NCBI RefSeq assembly: GCF_025685655.1
Contig: NZ_JAGSYG010000002.1
Span: forward strand, 682,001 to 746,000
Origin: Acidicapsa ligni
Lineage (GTDB): Bacteria; Acidobacteriota; Terriglobia; Terriglobales; Acidobacteriaceae
DNA: 64,000 bases
Direction: 5' to 3'
Under the pieces are notes generated by a model, which saw nothing but the letters and a program-made list of their open reading frames with translations, did no database searches and had not been told where the DNA came from. Shown piece after piece: positions 40,359-50,044 of the stretch; positions within the stretch are counted from its first letter, which is position 1, and each line of letters starts with the position of its first letter. The position numbers and the translations under genes are program-made.

Positions 40359-41008
40359 AGAGTGCCAAAGAGATCCTCATGGCGATTCAATCTGCATTGC
40401 CTGGGGCACAAGTAGAAGTTGTTTTGAATCCGAGTCCATCAGGGCAACATTCGCTGCGGATCGATCCTGCCTCGGCTCTTGCCGTCGCGGTGTTCCTGCG
40501 TGAAGACAGCGAGCTTGCACTCGATTACTGTTCCAATGCCACGGGGGTTGATTGGCCGGATAAGGAAGTCGCCGAGAAGGTCAAAGTCGCCAAGGTTGTG
40601 GAAGGTGTCGAGCAGGTTGTCGAAGAAACGATCAAGCACGTCGAGCCGGGTTATCTTGAGGCTGTCTACCACCTCTTCTCGATGAAGAAGGGGCCTGTAA
40701 ACGAGCCAGGGCCGGTAGTTTTGCGTATGCGGACGGTCAATCGTACCGATCAGGTCAAGCTGCCTTCTCTGACTCCGGTGTGGCGTTCGGTGGAGTTTCA
40801 GGAACGCGAGATTTTCGATCTTTTTGGCATTGTTTTTACGGGACATCCTGACTTGCGGCGCATCCTCATGTGGGATGAGTTTGAAGATCATCCCATGCGG
40901 CGGGATTATGTCGATCCGGATGATTATGAGTACGAGCCGACACCGCATGATGAGGTCTTGAAGCGCGCCGAAGAGCAGAAAGCCAAAGCTGCGGAGGTGA
41001 CGCAATGA
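40355..41008 (+). CDS. nuoC: NADH-quinone oxidoreductase subunit C
   Basis: 217-residue 30-kDa-type subunit of the complex I peripheral arm. The family signature is in [20 protein letters not shown] then [20 protein letters not shown]. It is separate from NuoD, not fused as in E. coli. It contains an inserted helical segment [20 protein letters not shown] between the two halves. Starts inside nuoB (ATGA) and overlaps nuoD the same way. Confidence 0.92.
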   Translation: MKSAKEILMAIQSALPGAQVEVVLNPSPSGQHSLRIDPASALAVAVFLREDSELALDYCSNATGVDWPDKEVAEKVKVAKVVEGVEQVVEETIKHVEPGYLEAVYHLFSMKKGPVNEPGPVVLRMRTVNRTDQVKLPSLTPVWRSVEFQEREIFDLFGIVFTGHPDLRRILMWDEFEDHPMRRDYVDPDDYEYEPTPHDEVLKRAEEQKAKAAEVTQ

Positions 41009-42159
41009 CCGCGACTGCCTTCAAGAGCTATCGGCCTCCCATCATCGAAGCAGATGGCGATGGAGAAGTGCTCGAAGTGGCGATGGGACCGCATCATCCC
41101 TCGACGCATGGCGTATTTCGCATGGATGTGGCGCTCGATGGCGAGCGTGTCATCCGGCTCAAGCCTGTCTTTGGCTATCTGCATCGCAATCACGAAAAGA
41201 TAGCCGAAAAGGGAAGCTATCTTGCCTCGATGCCGTATACAGACCGCCTCGATTATTTTTGCTCGCTGACCAATAACTGGGCCTATGCACTGGCGGTCGA
41301 AAAGCTGGCGGGGCTTGAGGTTCCGGAGCGCGCTGAGTACATTCGCGTAATCACGGCAGAGCTGACACGCATTCAAAATCATGCGAGCGCAATCGGCTTT
41401 TTGATGCAGGAGATGGGCGCCAGCGGAACGCCGTTGATGTATGCCTTTCGCGAGCGCGAAAAGATTCTCGATCTCTTTGAAGAGCTGACCGGCTCACGCA
41501 TGATGTGCAACTACATGCGTTTCGGTGGCTGTCGCTCGGAGCTGCCGACGGGCTGGCTGGAAAAAGTAAAGGTTATCGTTGCAGGGTTTCCCGCATTCAT
41601 CGATGAGATAGAGGCGCTGCTGACGAGCAATGAAATTTTGATGGCGCGGGCGCAGGGAGTCGGTGTACTCACGCCAGAGCTTGCAGTCAATGCCGGAATT
41701 ACGGGACCGATGCTGCGCGCCGCAGGTGTGAATTACGACATTCGCAAAGTGGATCACTATGGAATCTACGATCGCTTCACGTTCCGCGTGCCGCTTGGCG
41801 ATCATGGCGATATCTACGATCGCTACATGATTCGCGTACTCGAGATGCGTGAGTCGATCGGGATATTGGAACAGGCGATCCGAGATATTCCCGCAGGTCC
41901 GATCATGGACCCGAAGTCGAAGATTCGCGGATTCCGGCCCAAGGTTGGCGAGGCTTACGGACGCATCGAAGCCCCCAAGGGCGAACTGGGTTTTTATCTG
42001 ATCAGCGATGGCACCAGCAATCCGTATCGATATCGCGTGAGGCCGCCATCCCTGATCAATCTCACGGTGCTTGAGGATATGTGCCTGGGCCAGAATGTTG
42101 CCGATGTTGTGTTGATCTTTGGCAGTGTGGACATTGTGCTTGGCGAGGTGGATCGCTAA
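41005..42159 (+). CDS. nuoD: NADH-quinone oxidoreductase subunit D
   Basis: 384-residue 49-kDa subunit lining the quinone pocket. Conserved features are [15 protein letters not shown] with the quinone-headgroup His, [13 protein letters not shown] with the Tyr (here Asp-Tyr), [15 protein letters not shown] and the C-terminal LGEVDR. The length is normal. ATGA overlap with nuoC. Confidence 0.94.
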   Translation: MTATAFKSYRPPIIEADGDGEVLEVAMGPHHPSTHGVFRMDVALDGERVIRLKPVFGYLHRNHEKIAEKGSYLASMPYTDRLDYFCSLTNNWAYALAVEKLAGLEVPERAEYIRVITAELTRIQNHASAIGFLMQEMGASGTPLMYAFREREKILDLFEELTGSRMMCNYMRFGGCRSELPTGWLEKVKVIVAGFPAFIDEIEALLTSNEILMARAQGVGVLTPELAVNAGITGPMLRAAGVNYDIRKVDHYGIYDRFTFRVPLGDHGDIYDRYMIRVLEMRESIGILEQAIRDIPAGPIMDPKSKIRGFRPKVGEAYGRIEAPKGELGFYLISDGTSNPYRYRVRPPSLINLTVLEDMCLGQNVADVVLIFGSVDIVLGEVDR

Positions 42160-42184
42160 TGAACAGCGTGTGGATGGAGGGCCA

Positions 42185-42823
42185 ATGTTAGGCGAGGGAA
42201 TGCTGAAGGGACTGGCTGAAACGGCGAAGAACTTTGCCGGCAGCTTTGTCTCGAAAGGACGTCTGACCACGGTGCAGTATCCCGAGCAGCGCATTGCGCC
42301 GATCGAGAATACGCGTGACTTTCCATTCCTGATCTTTGACGGGGACGATGCAATGGCCGGGCTGCGTTGCGTGGCTTGCCAGATATGCGAAAAGGAGTGT
42401 CCGCCGAAGTGCATCTACATCACCAAAAGCGCCGATAAGAAGCCTGATTATGTTGGCAAGGCGCAGTTTTATCCGACGCGATTTGATATTGATATTTCGG
42501 TATGCATGAGCTGCCAGATTTGTGTGGAAGTGTGTCCGTTTGAAGCGATCAAAATGGATACCGAATTCGAATTGAGCACGACGGATCGCTTTGGCGGTCT
42601 GCTGCTCGATCGAGAGCAGCTTGCGAAATCGAACGAATACTACAACACGATTCATCCGACCGAAGCCGCTGAAGTGGATGCAAGATTAGCGGAAGAAAAG
42701 GCCAAGACTGAAGCGAAGGCAAAGGCTGCAGCAGAAGCGGCAGCAGCGAAGGCAGCCTCTGCGGCGGCGGCTTCGACTGCAGCAGCGATAGAAGCTCCAA
42801 AAACGAAGGAGCTGGGTGTATGA
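42185..42823 (+). CDS. nuoI: NADH-quinone oxidoreductase subunit I with Ala/Lys-rich tail
   Basis: 212-residue ferredoxin-like subunit with two 4Fe-4S clusters, in CVACQICEKECPPKC and CMSCQICVEVCPFEAI. These relay electrons toward cluster N2. Beyond residue 160 there is an unusual tail of about 53 residues made mostly of Ala, Lys and Glu, unlike the compact NuoI of model bacteria. GGAGGG is placed before ATG 42185. In this operon nuoI follows nuoD, and nuoG is absent. The stop overlaps nuoH. Confidence 0.92.
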   Translation: MLGEGMLKGLAETAKNFAGSFVSKGRLTTVQYPEQRIAPIENTRDFPFLIFDGDDAMAGLRCVACQICEKECPPKCIYITKSADKKPDYVGKAQFYPTRFDIDISVCMSCQICVEVCPFEAIKMDTEFELSTTDRFGGLLLDREQLAKSNEYYNTIHPTEAAEVDARLAEEKAKTEAKAKAAAEAAAAKAASAAAASTAAAIEAPKTKELGV

Positions 42824-44001
42824 GCTTCTTTCCTTTTCTGGACCAGATATTTGTCTTGTTGCAGCACTGGATTGCCGGGCTATTCCCGGTATGGTTGCAA
42901 CCGTTTGTAGGTACAGTAGTAGCGGTGATTGGGATTGTTGCTGCGTTCCCCGGAATTTTCGCGGTGACGACCGTGCTGGAGCGCAAGGGACTGGGGCGTA
43001 TTCAGAATCGTATCGGGCCAAATCGTGTCGGCCCAATGGGTCTTTTGCAGCCCGTCGCTGACGGCATCAAGTCGCTGACCAAGGAAGATATTGTTCCGTT
43101 GAGCGCAGATGCAGTGGTGCATTTTCTCGCGCCGGTTCTGCTGGTTGTCGCCGTGTTTCTGGGCTTTGCGGTGCTGCCTGTCGGGCGCAACATGGTGCTC
43201 GCAAACTTCGATGCAGGACTGTTGTTTTTCTTTGCCATCGGGGCATCGACAGAGCTGTCCATCTTTATGGCGGGCTGGTCGAGCCGCAATAAGTATTCGC
43301 TGCTTGGAGCGATGCGCGCTGTTGCCCAGATGATAAGTTACGAAGTACCGTTGCTGCTTTCGAGTGTCGTAGTCGTGATGATCACGGGGTCGCTTTCTAC
43401 CGTGAAGATCGTTGAAGCGCAAGGCGGATTCACCGGCATTTTTCCGCACTGGTATGTGTTCACCCCCTGGGGATTCGCGGGTTTTGTGTTGTTCGTTATT
43501 GCCGCGCTGGCCGAGACGAATCGTTCCCCGTTCGATCTTCCGGAAGGCGAGTCCGAGCTGGTCGCAGGCTACTTCACGGAGTATTCGGGATTCAAGTTTG
43601 CATTGTTCTTTCTCGGGGAGTACCTGGGGATGTTTTCGATAGCAGGCTTTGCTATCACGCTCTTTCTGGGCGGATGGGGCGCACCGTTTTCCTTTCTGAC
43701 ATTTGTGCCTTCGTGGGCATGGTTCTTTCTTAAATTGCTGGGTTCGATTGCGTTCTTCATCTGGCTGCGCGGGACGATGCCTCGTTTGCGCCAGGATCAA
43801 TTGATGAACTTCGCATGGAAGTTCATGTTGCCGATGACACTGCTTAATCTCGTCGTGGCAGGTAGCTGGCGTTTCTTTGGAGATGGCTGGCTGCGATGGG
43901 TGATCTGTAGTGCTGTGCTGCTTGCTGCTTATGTGCTGCTCGGTCGCACACTGATGCGAAAACAGCATCTCGGACCAAGGAGTTATCGCTATGCAGATTA
44001 A
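42820..44001 (+). CDS. nuoH: NADH-quinone oxidoreductase subunit H
   Basis: 393-residue membrane subunit with eight helices that forms the floor of the quinone tunnel. Diagnostic sequences are ERKGLGRIQNRIGPNRVGP, the cytoplasmic loop LAETNRSPFDLPEGESELVA and GFKFALFFLGEYLGM. The ATG overlaps the nuoI stop. The length is slightly above the E. coli protein. Confidence 0.94.
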   Translation: MSFFPFLDQIFVLLQHWIAGLFPVWLQPFVGTVVAVIGIVAAFPGIFAVTTVLERKGLGRIQNRIGPNRVGPMGLLQPVADGIKSLTKEDIVPLSADAVVHFLAPVLLVVAVFLGFAVLPVGRNMVLANFDAGLLFFFAIGASTELSIFMAGWSSRNKYSLLGAMRAVAQMISYEVPLLLSSVVVVMITGSLSTVKIVEAQGGFTGIFPHWYVFTPWGFAGFVLFVIAALAETNRSPFDLPEGESELVAGYFTEYSGFKFALFFLGEYLGMFSIAGFAITLFLGGWGAPFSFLTFVPSWAWFFLKLLGSIAFFIWLRGTMPRLRQDQLMNFAWKFMLPMTLLNLVVAGSWRFFGDGWLRWVICSAVLLAAYVLLGRTLMRKQHLGPRSYRYAD

Positions 44002-44019
44002 CCGTTGCAGGAGGGCGCA

Positions 44020-44538
44020 ATGATTTTTGGATTGAGCGTTGTCTTTCTGCTGATTGCTCTGGTGACGGTCGCTGGCGCGCTGGCTGCTGCATTACTGCGC
44101 AATCTGGTCCACTGTGCGTTGAGCCTGACTGTGACCTTTGCGGGGCTGGCGCTGATGTATCTACAGCTCGATGCGCAATTTGCCGGCTTCGCGCAGATCC
44201 TGGTGTATATCGGAGCAGTTGCGATTCTTGTCGTCTTCGCAATCCTGCTGACGCGTGGCGCAGGGACGCAGATGCATCAGGCTTACTCGTCGAGCTGGCT
44301 GTTAGGACTGGTGATTGCAGCCGCGGTATTTGCATTGCTCGCATGGGCTGTAATGAAGAGCCTGCCGTCTGCGGTTGCCACTGCTACACCGGTTGTCAGC
44401 GTCAAGTCGATTGGATATGCGTTGATGGGCAACTATGTATTGCCTCTCGAAATCGTAGCCGTGCTGCTGACGGTTGCCCTGCTTGGCGCGGTGATTGTTG
44501 CCATGCCGGATGTGCGCAGGAAAGGTGGCGTGCAATGA
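44020..44538 (+). CDS. nuoJ: NADH-quinone oxidoreductase subunit J
   Basis: 172-residue membrane subunit. Five helices, with the family motif LDAQFAGFAQILVYIGAVAI in helix 3, whose pi-bulge is part of the coupling path. GGAGGG lies before ATG 44020. The C-terminal helices are preserved through VALLGAVIVAM. The stop overlaps nuoK. Confidence 0.9.
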   Translation: MIFGLSVVFLLIALVTVAGALAAALLRNLVHCALSLTVTFAGLALMYLQLDAQFAGFAQILVYIGAVAILVVFAILLTRGAGTQMHQAYSSSWLLGLVIAAAVFALLAWAVMKSLPSAVATATPVVSVKSIGYALMGNYVLPLEIVAVLLTVALLGAVIVAMPDVRRKGGVQ

Positions 44539-44846
44539 GTCCGCTGACAGGTTGTCTCATCGTGGCTGCGCTGGTGTTTGCCATTGGACTTGCAATCGCA
44601 CTGACGCGGCGCAATGCGATTCTGGTGCTGATCGGCATCGAGCTGATGTTGAATGCCGCGAACCTGAACCTGATTGCTTTCTGGCGATTCGGACCGCATG
44701 CTGAATTGCTCACGGGAATGATGTTTGCTATCTTCTCCATTGCCGTTGCTGCTGCTGAGGCTGCGGTAGGGCTTGGGTTGGTGATCGCCTATCATCGCCA
44801 TTCCAAGTCGACAGACCTGGATGCCATGACGCGGATGAAGGGATGA
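44535..44846 (+). CDS. nuoK: NADH-quinone oxidoreductase subunit K
   Basis: 103-residue, three-helix subunit with the two conserved membrane glutamates, in GIELMLNAANLNLIAF and VAAAEAAVGLGLVIA. These are part of the proton path between NuoJ and NuoN. ATGA overlap with nuoJ; 7 bp separate it from nuoL. Confidence 0.92.
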   Translation: MSPLTGCLIVAALVFAIGLAIALTRRNAILVLIGIELMLNAANLNLIAFWRFGPHAELLTGMMFAIFSIAVAAAEAAVGLGLVIAYHRHSKSTDLDAMTRMKG

Positions 44847-44853
44847 GCGAGCG

Positions 44854-47016
44854 ATGATTGCAAGTACTGCATCCCTTATGGCGAACTGGCTGGCGCAGGG
44901 GCCAGCAGCCGAGTTTCCGGCAGAGGTAATCGATCAGACATCTTCCTGGATCGTGCGGAATCTCTGGCTGATTCCAGCGGTGCCGATGGTTGCCGCGGGC
45001 TTGATCGCACTGCTGAAGCAGCCGATGCGCAGGACCGCGGCCACGCTGGCAATTGGCGGGCTGTCTTTCTCGCTGCTGCTTTCGTTGTGCGCCTTTGCAC
45101 ATGTGCTGACTGCGTGGAGCCACGGTGGAGTTACCCGCGAAGTGGTTAACTTCGATTGGCTCTCATTGGGGTCGGGTTCGTTGCAACTCGGCTGGCTTCT
45201 TGACCCTCTTGCCGCCGTAATGTTGGTGATGGTCACATTTGTTGGTCTGCTCATTTTCATCTACTCCACTGGCTATATGGAGCATGATGAAAACTTCACG
45301 CGCTTCTTCTGCTTTCTCTCTTTGTTTGCAGGCGGAATGCTGGGCGTGTTGATTGCCAACAGTCTGCTGCTTCTCTTCATGTGCTGGGAGATCGTGGGGC
45401 TTACTTCGTATCTGTTGATCGGCTTCTGGTATCACAAGCCAAGTGCGGCGGCTGCGGCAAAGAAGGCGTTTCTCACCACCCGTGTCGGCGACATCTTTTT
45501 TCTATTGGGCATTGTCTGGTTGTTCGCGCAGACGGGCACGACTCTCTTCTACAACAGGGGCGCCGGTGCGATAGAGCCTGCTGCATTGGCATCATTGTTG
45601 AGTCAGCCTGCTGCTTTTGGACTCACTGCGGCCACCGCGATTGGATTATTGATCTTCGCTGGAGCTGCAGGCAAGAGCGGGCAATTGCCGTTGCACGTCT
45701 GGCTGCCGGATGCGATGGAGGGCCCAACGCCGGTCTCGGCATTGATCCATGCAGCGACAATGGTGGCTGCTGGAGTGTACCTCGTCGCGCGGGTCTATCC
45801 GCTGATGTCTGCTGGAGTCGGTGTCGGGCCCGGTGTCGGGAGTACTACAGTTTCGCTCACCGTTATTGCATGGATCGGTGCGTTGACGGCGCTCTTCGGC
45901 GCTCTTGTCGCCGTGGCTCAGAACGATATCAAGCGTATCCTTGCTTACTCGACCGTATCGCAACTCGGGTACATGATGGTTGGTCTCGCAACGGGCGGAG
46001 TTGCGGTTGGCATGTTCCATCTCATCACGCATGCCTTTTTTAAAGCGCTGCTTTTTCTCGGGGCAGGATCGGTGATTCACGGCTGTCATGAGGAGCAGGA
46101 CATTCGCCGCATGGGGCGTTTGCGTATCGACATGCCGTTGACCTTTGTGACGTATTCCGTGGGCATGCTGGCGCTAAGCGGCTTTCCGATTTTCTTCTCG
46201 GGCTTTTGGAGCAAGGATGCGATTCTTGGCGCGGCACATAGCTGGCCGGTATCGAAAGGACCGTTCGTGCTGTTGCTTATTGGCGCGTTGCTGACCGCGT
46301 TCTACATGACCCGGCAGGTGGCGTATGTGTTTTTCGGGCATTGGCGCGGGCCAAAGCATGCTCATGCGCATGAGAGCCCGTTGGTCATGACGGGTCCGCT
46401 GGCGATTCTTGCCATCTTCGCGGTCGGACTCGGAGTATTCGGTACTCCGCTGTGGCCCTGGTTTACCGGCTTTCTTGAGAGCAGGTCTGTTGCATTCGAT
46501 GTGCATGGATTCAGTGAACCGGGACTGCTGCCGTTGATGGGCTCTGCGACGTTGATCGTCTTTGCCGGTCTGCTGCTGGGCTGGTGGTTGTATATTCGCA
46601 GGCCGATTGTTTTGCCCGAGTCAGAGGATGCAATAGAGCAGCTTATTCCGACTCCGTGGGCGTGGCTGGCGAATCGGCTCTATTTCGATGAACTGTATGC
46701 TGCAACAGTCCTGCGCTGGTATGCCGCGCTGGCGTGGATTGCCGGGTGGCTCGACCGGCGTGTCTGGGGTGGGATTGTGGCGGCTGTAGCTGAGAGCTTT
46801 CGCGGATTGGGCTGGTTCAACAAGGGGCTGGATTCGCAGTGGATCGATGGTGGCTTCGACAAGGGCTGTGAGGAACTGGTGACCAGCGGCGGAGTATTGG
46901 CGTGGCTACAGGCCGGGCGTGCTCCTGGGTATCTTCGCGTGATGGGTGTGGGTGTTTTGCTGCTGGCTGGCATTGCGCTTGTGATCGGCGCAGTTACAGG
47001 GCAGGTGCGTCTATGA
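44854..47016 (+). CDS. nuoL: NADH-quinone oxidoreductase subunit L (long form)
   Basis: 720-residue antiporter-like subunit, about 100 residues longer than the E. coli protein. Proton-path residues are present: Glu in LLFMCWEIVGLTSYLLIGFW, the PLHVWLPDAMEGPTPVSALI region with HAATMVAAGVY (replacing the usual Lys), and Lys in AVAQNDIKRILAYSTVSQLG. The C-terminal lateral-helix part includes WFNKGLDSQWIDGGFD and WLQAGRAPGYLRVMG. The extra length could come from a longer lateral helix, which in enzymes with two NuoM must span an added subunit; this is inferred. It overlaps the first nuoM. Confidence 0.93.
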   Translation: MIASTASLMANWLAQGPAAEFPAEVIDQTSSWIVRNLWLIPAVPMVAAGLIALLKQPMRRTAATLAIGGLSFSLLLSLCAFAHVLTAWSHGGVTREVVNFDWLSLGSGSLQLGWLLDPLAAVMLVMVTFVGLLIFIYSTGYMEHDENFTRFFCFLSLFAGGMLGVLIANSLLLLFMCWEIVGLTSYLLIGFWYHKPSAAAAAKKAFLTTRVGDIFFLLGIVWLFAQTGTTLFYNRGAGAIEPAALASLLSQPAAFGLTAATAIGLLIFAGAAGKSGQLPLHVWLPDAMEGPTPVSALIHAATMVAAGVYLVARVYPLMSAGVGVGPGVGSTTVSLTVIAWIGALTALFGALVAVAQNDIKRILAYSTVSQLGYMMVGLATGGVAVGMFHLITHAFFKALLFLGAGSVIHGCHEEQDIRRMGRLRIDMPLTFVTYSVGMLALSGFPIFFSGFWSKDAILGAAHSWPVSKGPFVLLLIGALLTAFYMTRQVAYVFFGHWRGPKHAHAHESPLVMTGPLAILAIFAVGLGVFGTPLWPWFTGFLESRSVAFDVHGFSEPGLLPLMGSATLIVFAGLLLGWWLYIRRPIVLPESEDAIEQLIPTPWAWLANRLYFDELYAATVLRWYAALAWIAGWLDRRVWGGIVAAVAESFRGLGWFNKGLDSQWIDGGFDKGCEELVTSGGVLAWLQAGRAPGYLRVMGVGVLLLAGIALVIGAVTGQVRL

Positions 47017-48536
47017 CATCTGTTCTTACGATCCTGACCGCGATTCCCGCAGTGGCCGCAGTGGTTGCATTGCTTGCTGGGAATCGGCTTCACCTGGCGC
47101 GCGGCATTGCGTTTGTTGCGGCTCTTGCCTCGCTCGCTCTCTCCATCTGGATATGGCTGGGGCTTTCGGGCAATGGGGCAATGTCTTTCATCGAACGGTC
47201 GGCATGGGTGCCGAAGCTGGGGATCGAGTATCATCTCGGCGTTGATGGGTTGGGCGGACTGATGCTGCTGCTTGCGGCGATCGTTTCGCTGATGTCGGTT
47301 GCAGCGTCGCGGACTGTAAAGACTCAGCCCGGATTGTATTTCGCGTTGATTCTTCTGTTGGAGTCGGGACTGTTTGGAACGTTTACGGCGCTGAATTTCT
47401 TTCATTGGTTTTTGTATTGGGAGCTGAGCCTGATTCCAGCGTTCTTCCTGATCAAGCTATGGGGCGGTTCAAAGCGCGGCTCGGCAGCGACACAGTTCTT
47501 TGTCTATACGATGGTTGGTTCCGTGGCTCTGCTGCTGGCATTTCTCGCGGTATTTGTAGCTACAGGCAGTATGGATTTTGAAGTGCTGACACAGATGGCT
47601 TCGACAGGCGAACTGGTCGCTGCCATTCAAACGCATCTCGGGCCTATCGGGCTTTGGCTGGCGCTCGCTGTGTTGCTTGGCTTTGCTGTAAAAGTCCCAT
47701 TGATGCCGTTTCATACATGGCTGCCCGCAACATATGCGGAGGCTCCGACGGCTGTCACCATGTTGTTGACCGGTGCTATGTCGAAGATGGGCGTATACGG
47801 ATTGCTGCGACTGGCTCTCCCGATCTTCGGTCATGAATTAGCGCAGGTACGGACTCCGCTTCTTGTGCTTGCAGTGCTTACTGTCGTGGCTGGCGCATGG
47901 GCTGCAGTTGTTCAAAAGGATTTGAAGCGGGTCTTTGCATACTCCTCCATAAATCACCTTGGATATTGCCTGCTGGCGATCTTTGCCGTAGCGCTGCCTT
48001 CCGGTGTTGATTCCGCTGTTCGTTTGAGCCAGGTAGCTGCGCTCGATGGCGTGGTGCTGCAGATGTTCAATCATGGGCTGACCGCAGCCGCCATCTTCTG
48101 GTTCCTGTCGCTGCTTGAGGAGCGCTCAGGCGGCCAGTTAGGCATCGATAGTTTCGGCGGATTGCGCAAGCCCGCGCCTGTGCTCTGCGGGCTTATGGGC
48201 GTCGCGCTTTTCTCCTCACTGGGGTTGCCGGGCTTGAATGGTTTTGTAGGCGAGTTCCTCATCTTTCGTGGCGTGTTTCCGCTGAGCTGGTGGGCGGCTT
48301 CGATCTCCGTGCTGGGACTGTTGATTACGGTGGCGGTGATTTTGACAGTCATTCAACGAGTCTTTACCGGTCCTGTATCGGAGCGTTGGAAATCGTTCCA
48401 GGATATGACGGCGATTGAGCGGTTGGATTTTGCGCCGGTGCTACTGCTGATGTTGTTGCTGGGACTGGTGCCGCAGGTGGTGCTGGGCACAGTGAATGCG
48501 ACGGTGATGCATCTCGTGGCGGGGTGGAGATTCTGA
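47013..48536 (+). CDS. nuoM: NADH-quinone oxidoreductase subunit M, first copy
   Basis: 507-residue antiporter-like proton pump subunit. Glu of the fifth helix lies in FLYWELSLIPAFFLIKLWGG. The Lys of the central helix is in LLTGAMSKMGVYGLLRL, and the distal Lys follows in VVQKDLKRVFAYSSINHLG. Its ATG overlaps the nuoL stop and it ends one base inside the second nuoM. The order LM-M-N is the arrangement of complex I with an extra pump. Confidence 0.92.
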   Translation: MTSVLTILTAIPAVAAVVALLAGNRLHLARGIAFVAALASLALSIWIWLGLSGNGAMSFIERSAWVPKLGIEYHLGVDGLGGLMLLLAAIVSLMSVAASRTVKTQPGLYFALILLLESGLFGTFTALNFFHWFLYWELSLIPAFFLIKLWGGSKRGSAATQFFVYTMVGSVALLLAFLAVFVATGSMDFEVLTQMASTGELVAAIQTHLGPIGLWLALAVLLGFAVKVPLMPFHTWLPATYAEAPTAVTMLLTGAMSKMGVYGLLRLALPIFGHELAQVRTPLLVLAVLTVVAGAWAAVVQKDLKRVFAYSSINHLGYCLLAIFAVALPSGVDSAVRLSQVAALDGVVLQMFNHGLTAAAIFWFLSLLEERSGGQLGIDSFGGLRKPAPVLCGLMGVALFSSLGLPGLNGFVGEFLIFRGVFPLSWWAASISVLGLLITVAVILTVIQRVFTGPVSERWKSFQDMTAIERLDFAPVLLLMLLLGLVPQVVLGTVNATVMHLVAGWRF

Positions 48537-50044
48537 TGCTGGCGTATACGATCTATCTCTCATTTGCAGGTGCGCTGATATTGGCTTTGCTGCCGCGTGT
48601 TCCAGCATCGTTCGCGCGCGTGCTGGCTTTATTCTTCGCTCTCGGTGGACTGGCTGTTGCGGTTGCAGGATTTATCGCTGGCGGAACGCAGGGCAATGTG
48701 GCTGTTGCGGACGTGGCATGGGTTCCCGCTATGGGGATTCATTACACGCTTGCGGCAGACGGCATCAGTCGCGTGCTGGTTCTGCTGACTGGCCTGGCTT
48801 CTGTCGCGGGTGTATTGTTTTCCTGGAATATAGATGAGCGCACGAATGAGTTCTTTGCCTTCTATCTGGTGCTGATCGGTGGCGTTTACGGGGTCTTTCT
48901 GTCGGTCGATCTCTTCCTGCTGTTTGTCTTTTACGAGATTGCGATTGTGCCCAAGTATTTCCTGATCGCTATATGGGGCTCGACGCGGCGCGAATATGGA
49001 GCGATGAAGCTGGCGCTCTACTCCTTTGCCGGCTCGGCGATGGTGCTTATTGGGCTGCTGGCGGCATACGCCACGGCTGGCGCGCACACCATGGACCTGC
49101 ATGCTCTCGCGCGATATCCGTTTCCGGTGAGCTTCCAGATGTGGGCGTTTCCGCTGGTGTTTACAGGGTTTGCAATACTCGCGGGCATGTGGCCGTTTCA
49201 TACATGGGCGCCGACCGGCCATGTTGCTGCGCCGACGGCCGCATCCATGCTGCTTGCAGGCGTGGTCATGAAACTTGGCGCCTATGGCTGCCTGCGTGTG
49301 GCGATGACGCTGTTTCCGCATGGCCTCGATCCGTGGGGATTCTCGTTCTTCGGGCTCGATTCGTGGCGCACTGTATTCGGCCTGCTGGCAGTGATTGGAA
49401 TTGTCTACGGCGCTGCTGTGGCCCTGGTGCAGGATGACTTCAAGTTTGTCATTGGCTACTCCAGTGTGAGCCACATGGGGCTTGTTCTACTGGGCCTGTT
49501 GACGCTGAGCCAGATCGGAATAGACGGCGCGGTCCTGCAGATGTTTTCGCACGGAGTGCTGGCCGGGTTGCTGTTTGCGATTGTCGGGCGCGTCGTTTAT
49601 GGACGCACGCATACACGCGATCTCAATAAGTTAAGCAAGCTGCAGTTGGGCAAAGCGATGCCCTTTGCCGCATGGCTATTTGTCATTGCCGGCATGGCCT
49701 CAATGGGGCTGCCCGGGTTTAGCGGGTTCATCGCGGAGCTGCAGGTGCTGATCGGCGCATGGCAAGTGTATCCGTGGTTTGCGGCTGTGGCTGGGGTGGG
49801 TATCGTAGTGGGCGTTGCATATACATGGCGAGCGATGCAGAAAGCATTTTTCAGCGACACTCCCGCAGTAACCGCCGATGGAGCAGCCGTGCCGATTCCC
49901 AGGTATGAGCCGATTACCTGGCCAGAAGCGGCTGGCGTGATCCTGCTGGCTGGGACAAGCCTGGTGGTCGGTTTGTACCCACGGCTGCTGCTGGATGTGA
50001 TTACTCCTGCAACGCATGCATTGCTCATGGGAGGCCGCCCATGA
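48536..50044 (+). CDS. nuoM2: NADH-quinone oxidoreductase subunit M, second copy
   Basis: 502-residue NuoM-type subunit, clearly divergent from the first copy but with all pump residues: Glu in FVFYEIAIVPKYFLIAIWGS, Lys in LLAGVVMKLGAYGCLRVAM and Lys in VQDDFKFVIGYSSVSHMG. Its start overlaps the stop of the first nuoM as TGATG, and its end overlaps nuoN. Two adjacent nuoM genes suggest a complex I with four antiporter-like subunits rather than three. Alternatively one copy could replace the other under certain conditions, but single-operon coupling argues for both in one enzyme. Confidence 0.9.
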   Translation: MLAYTIYLSFAGALILALLPRVPASFARVLALFFALGGLAVAVAGFIAGGTQGNVAVADVAWVPAMGIHYTLAADGISRVLVLLTGLASVAGVLFSWNIDERTNEFFAFYLVLIGGVYGVFLSVDLFLLFVFYEIAIVPKYFLIAIWGSTRREYGAMKLALYSFAGSAMVLIGLLAAYATAGAHTMDLHALARYPFPVSFQMWAFPLVFTGFAILAGMWPFHTWAPTGHVAAPTAASMLLAGVVMKLGAYGCLRVAMTLFPHGLDPWGFSFFGLDSWRTVFGLLAVIGIVYGAAVALVQDDFKFVIGYSSVSHMGLVLLGLLTLSQIGIDGAVLQMFSHGVLAGLLFAIVGRVVYGRTHTRDLNKLSKLQLGKAMPFAAWLFVIAGMASMGLPGFSGFIAELQVLIGAWQVYPWFAAVAGVGIVVGVAYTWRAMQKAFFSDTPAVTADGAAVPIPRYEPITWPEAAGVILLAGTSLVVGLYPRLLLDVITPATHALLMGGRP

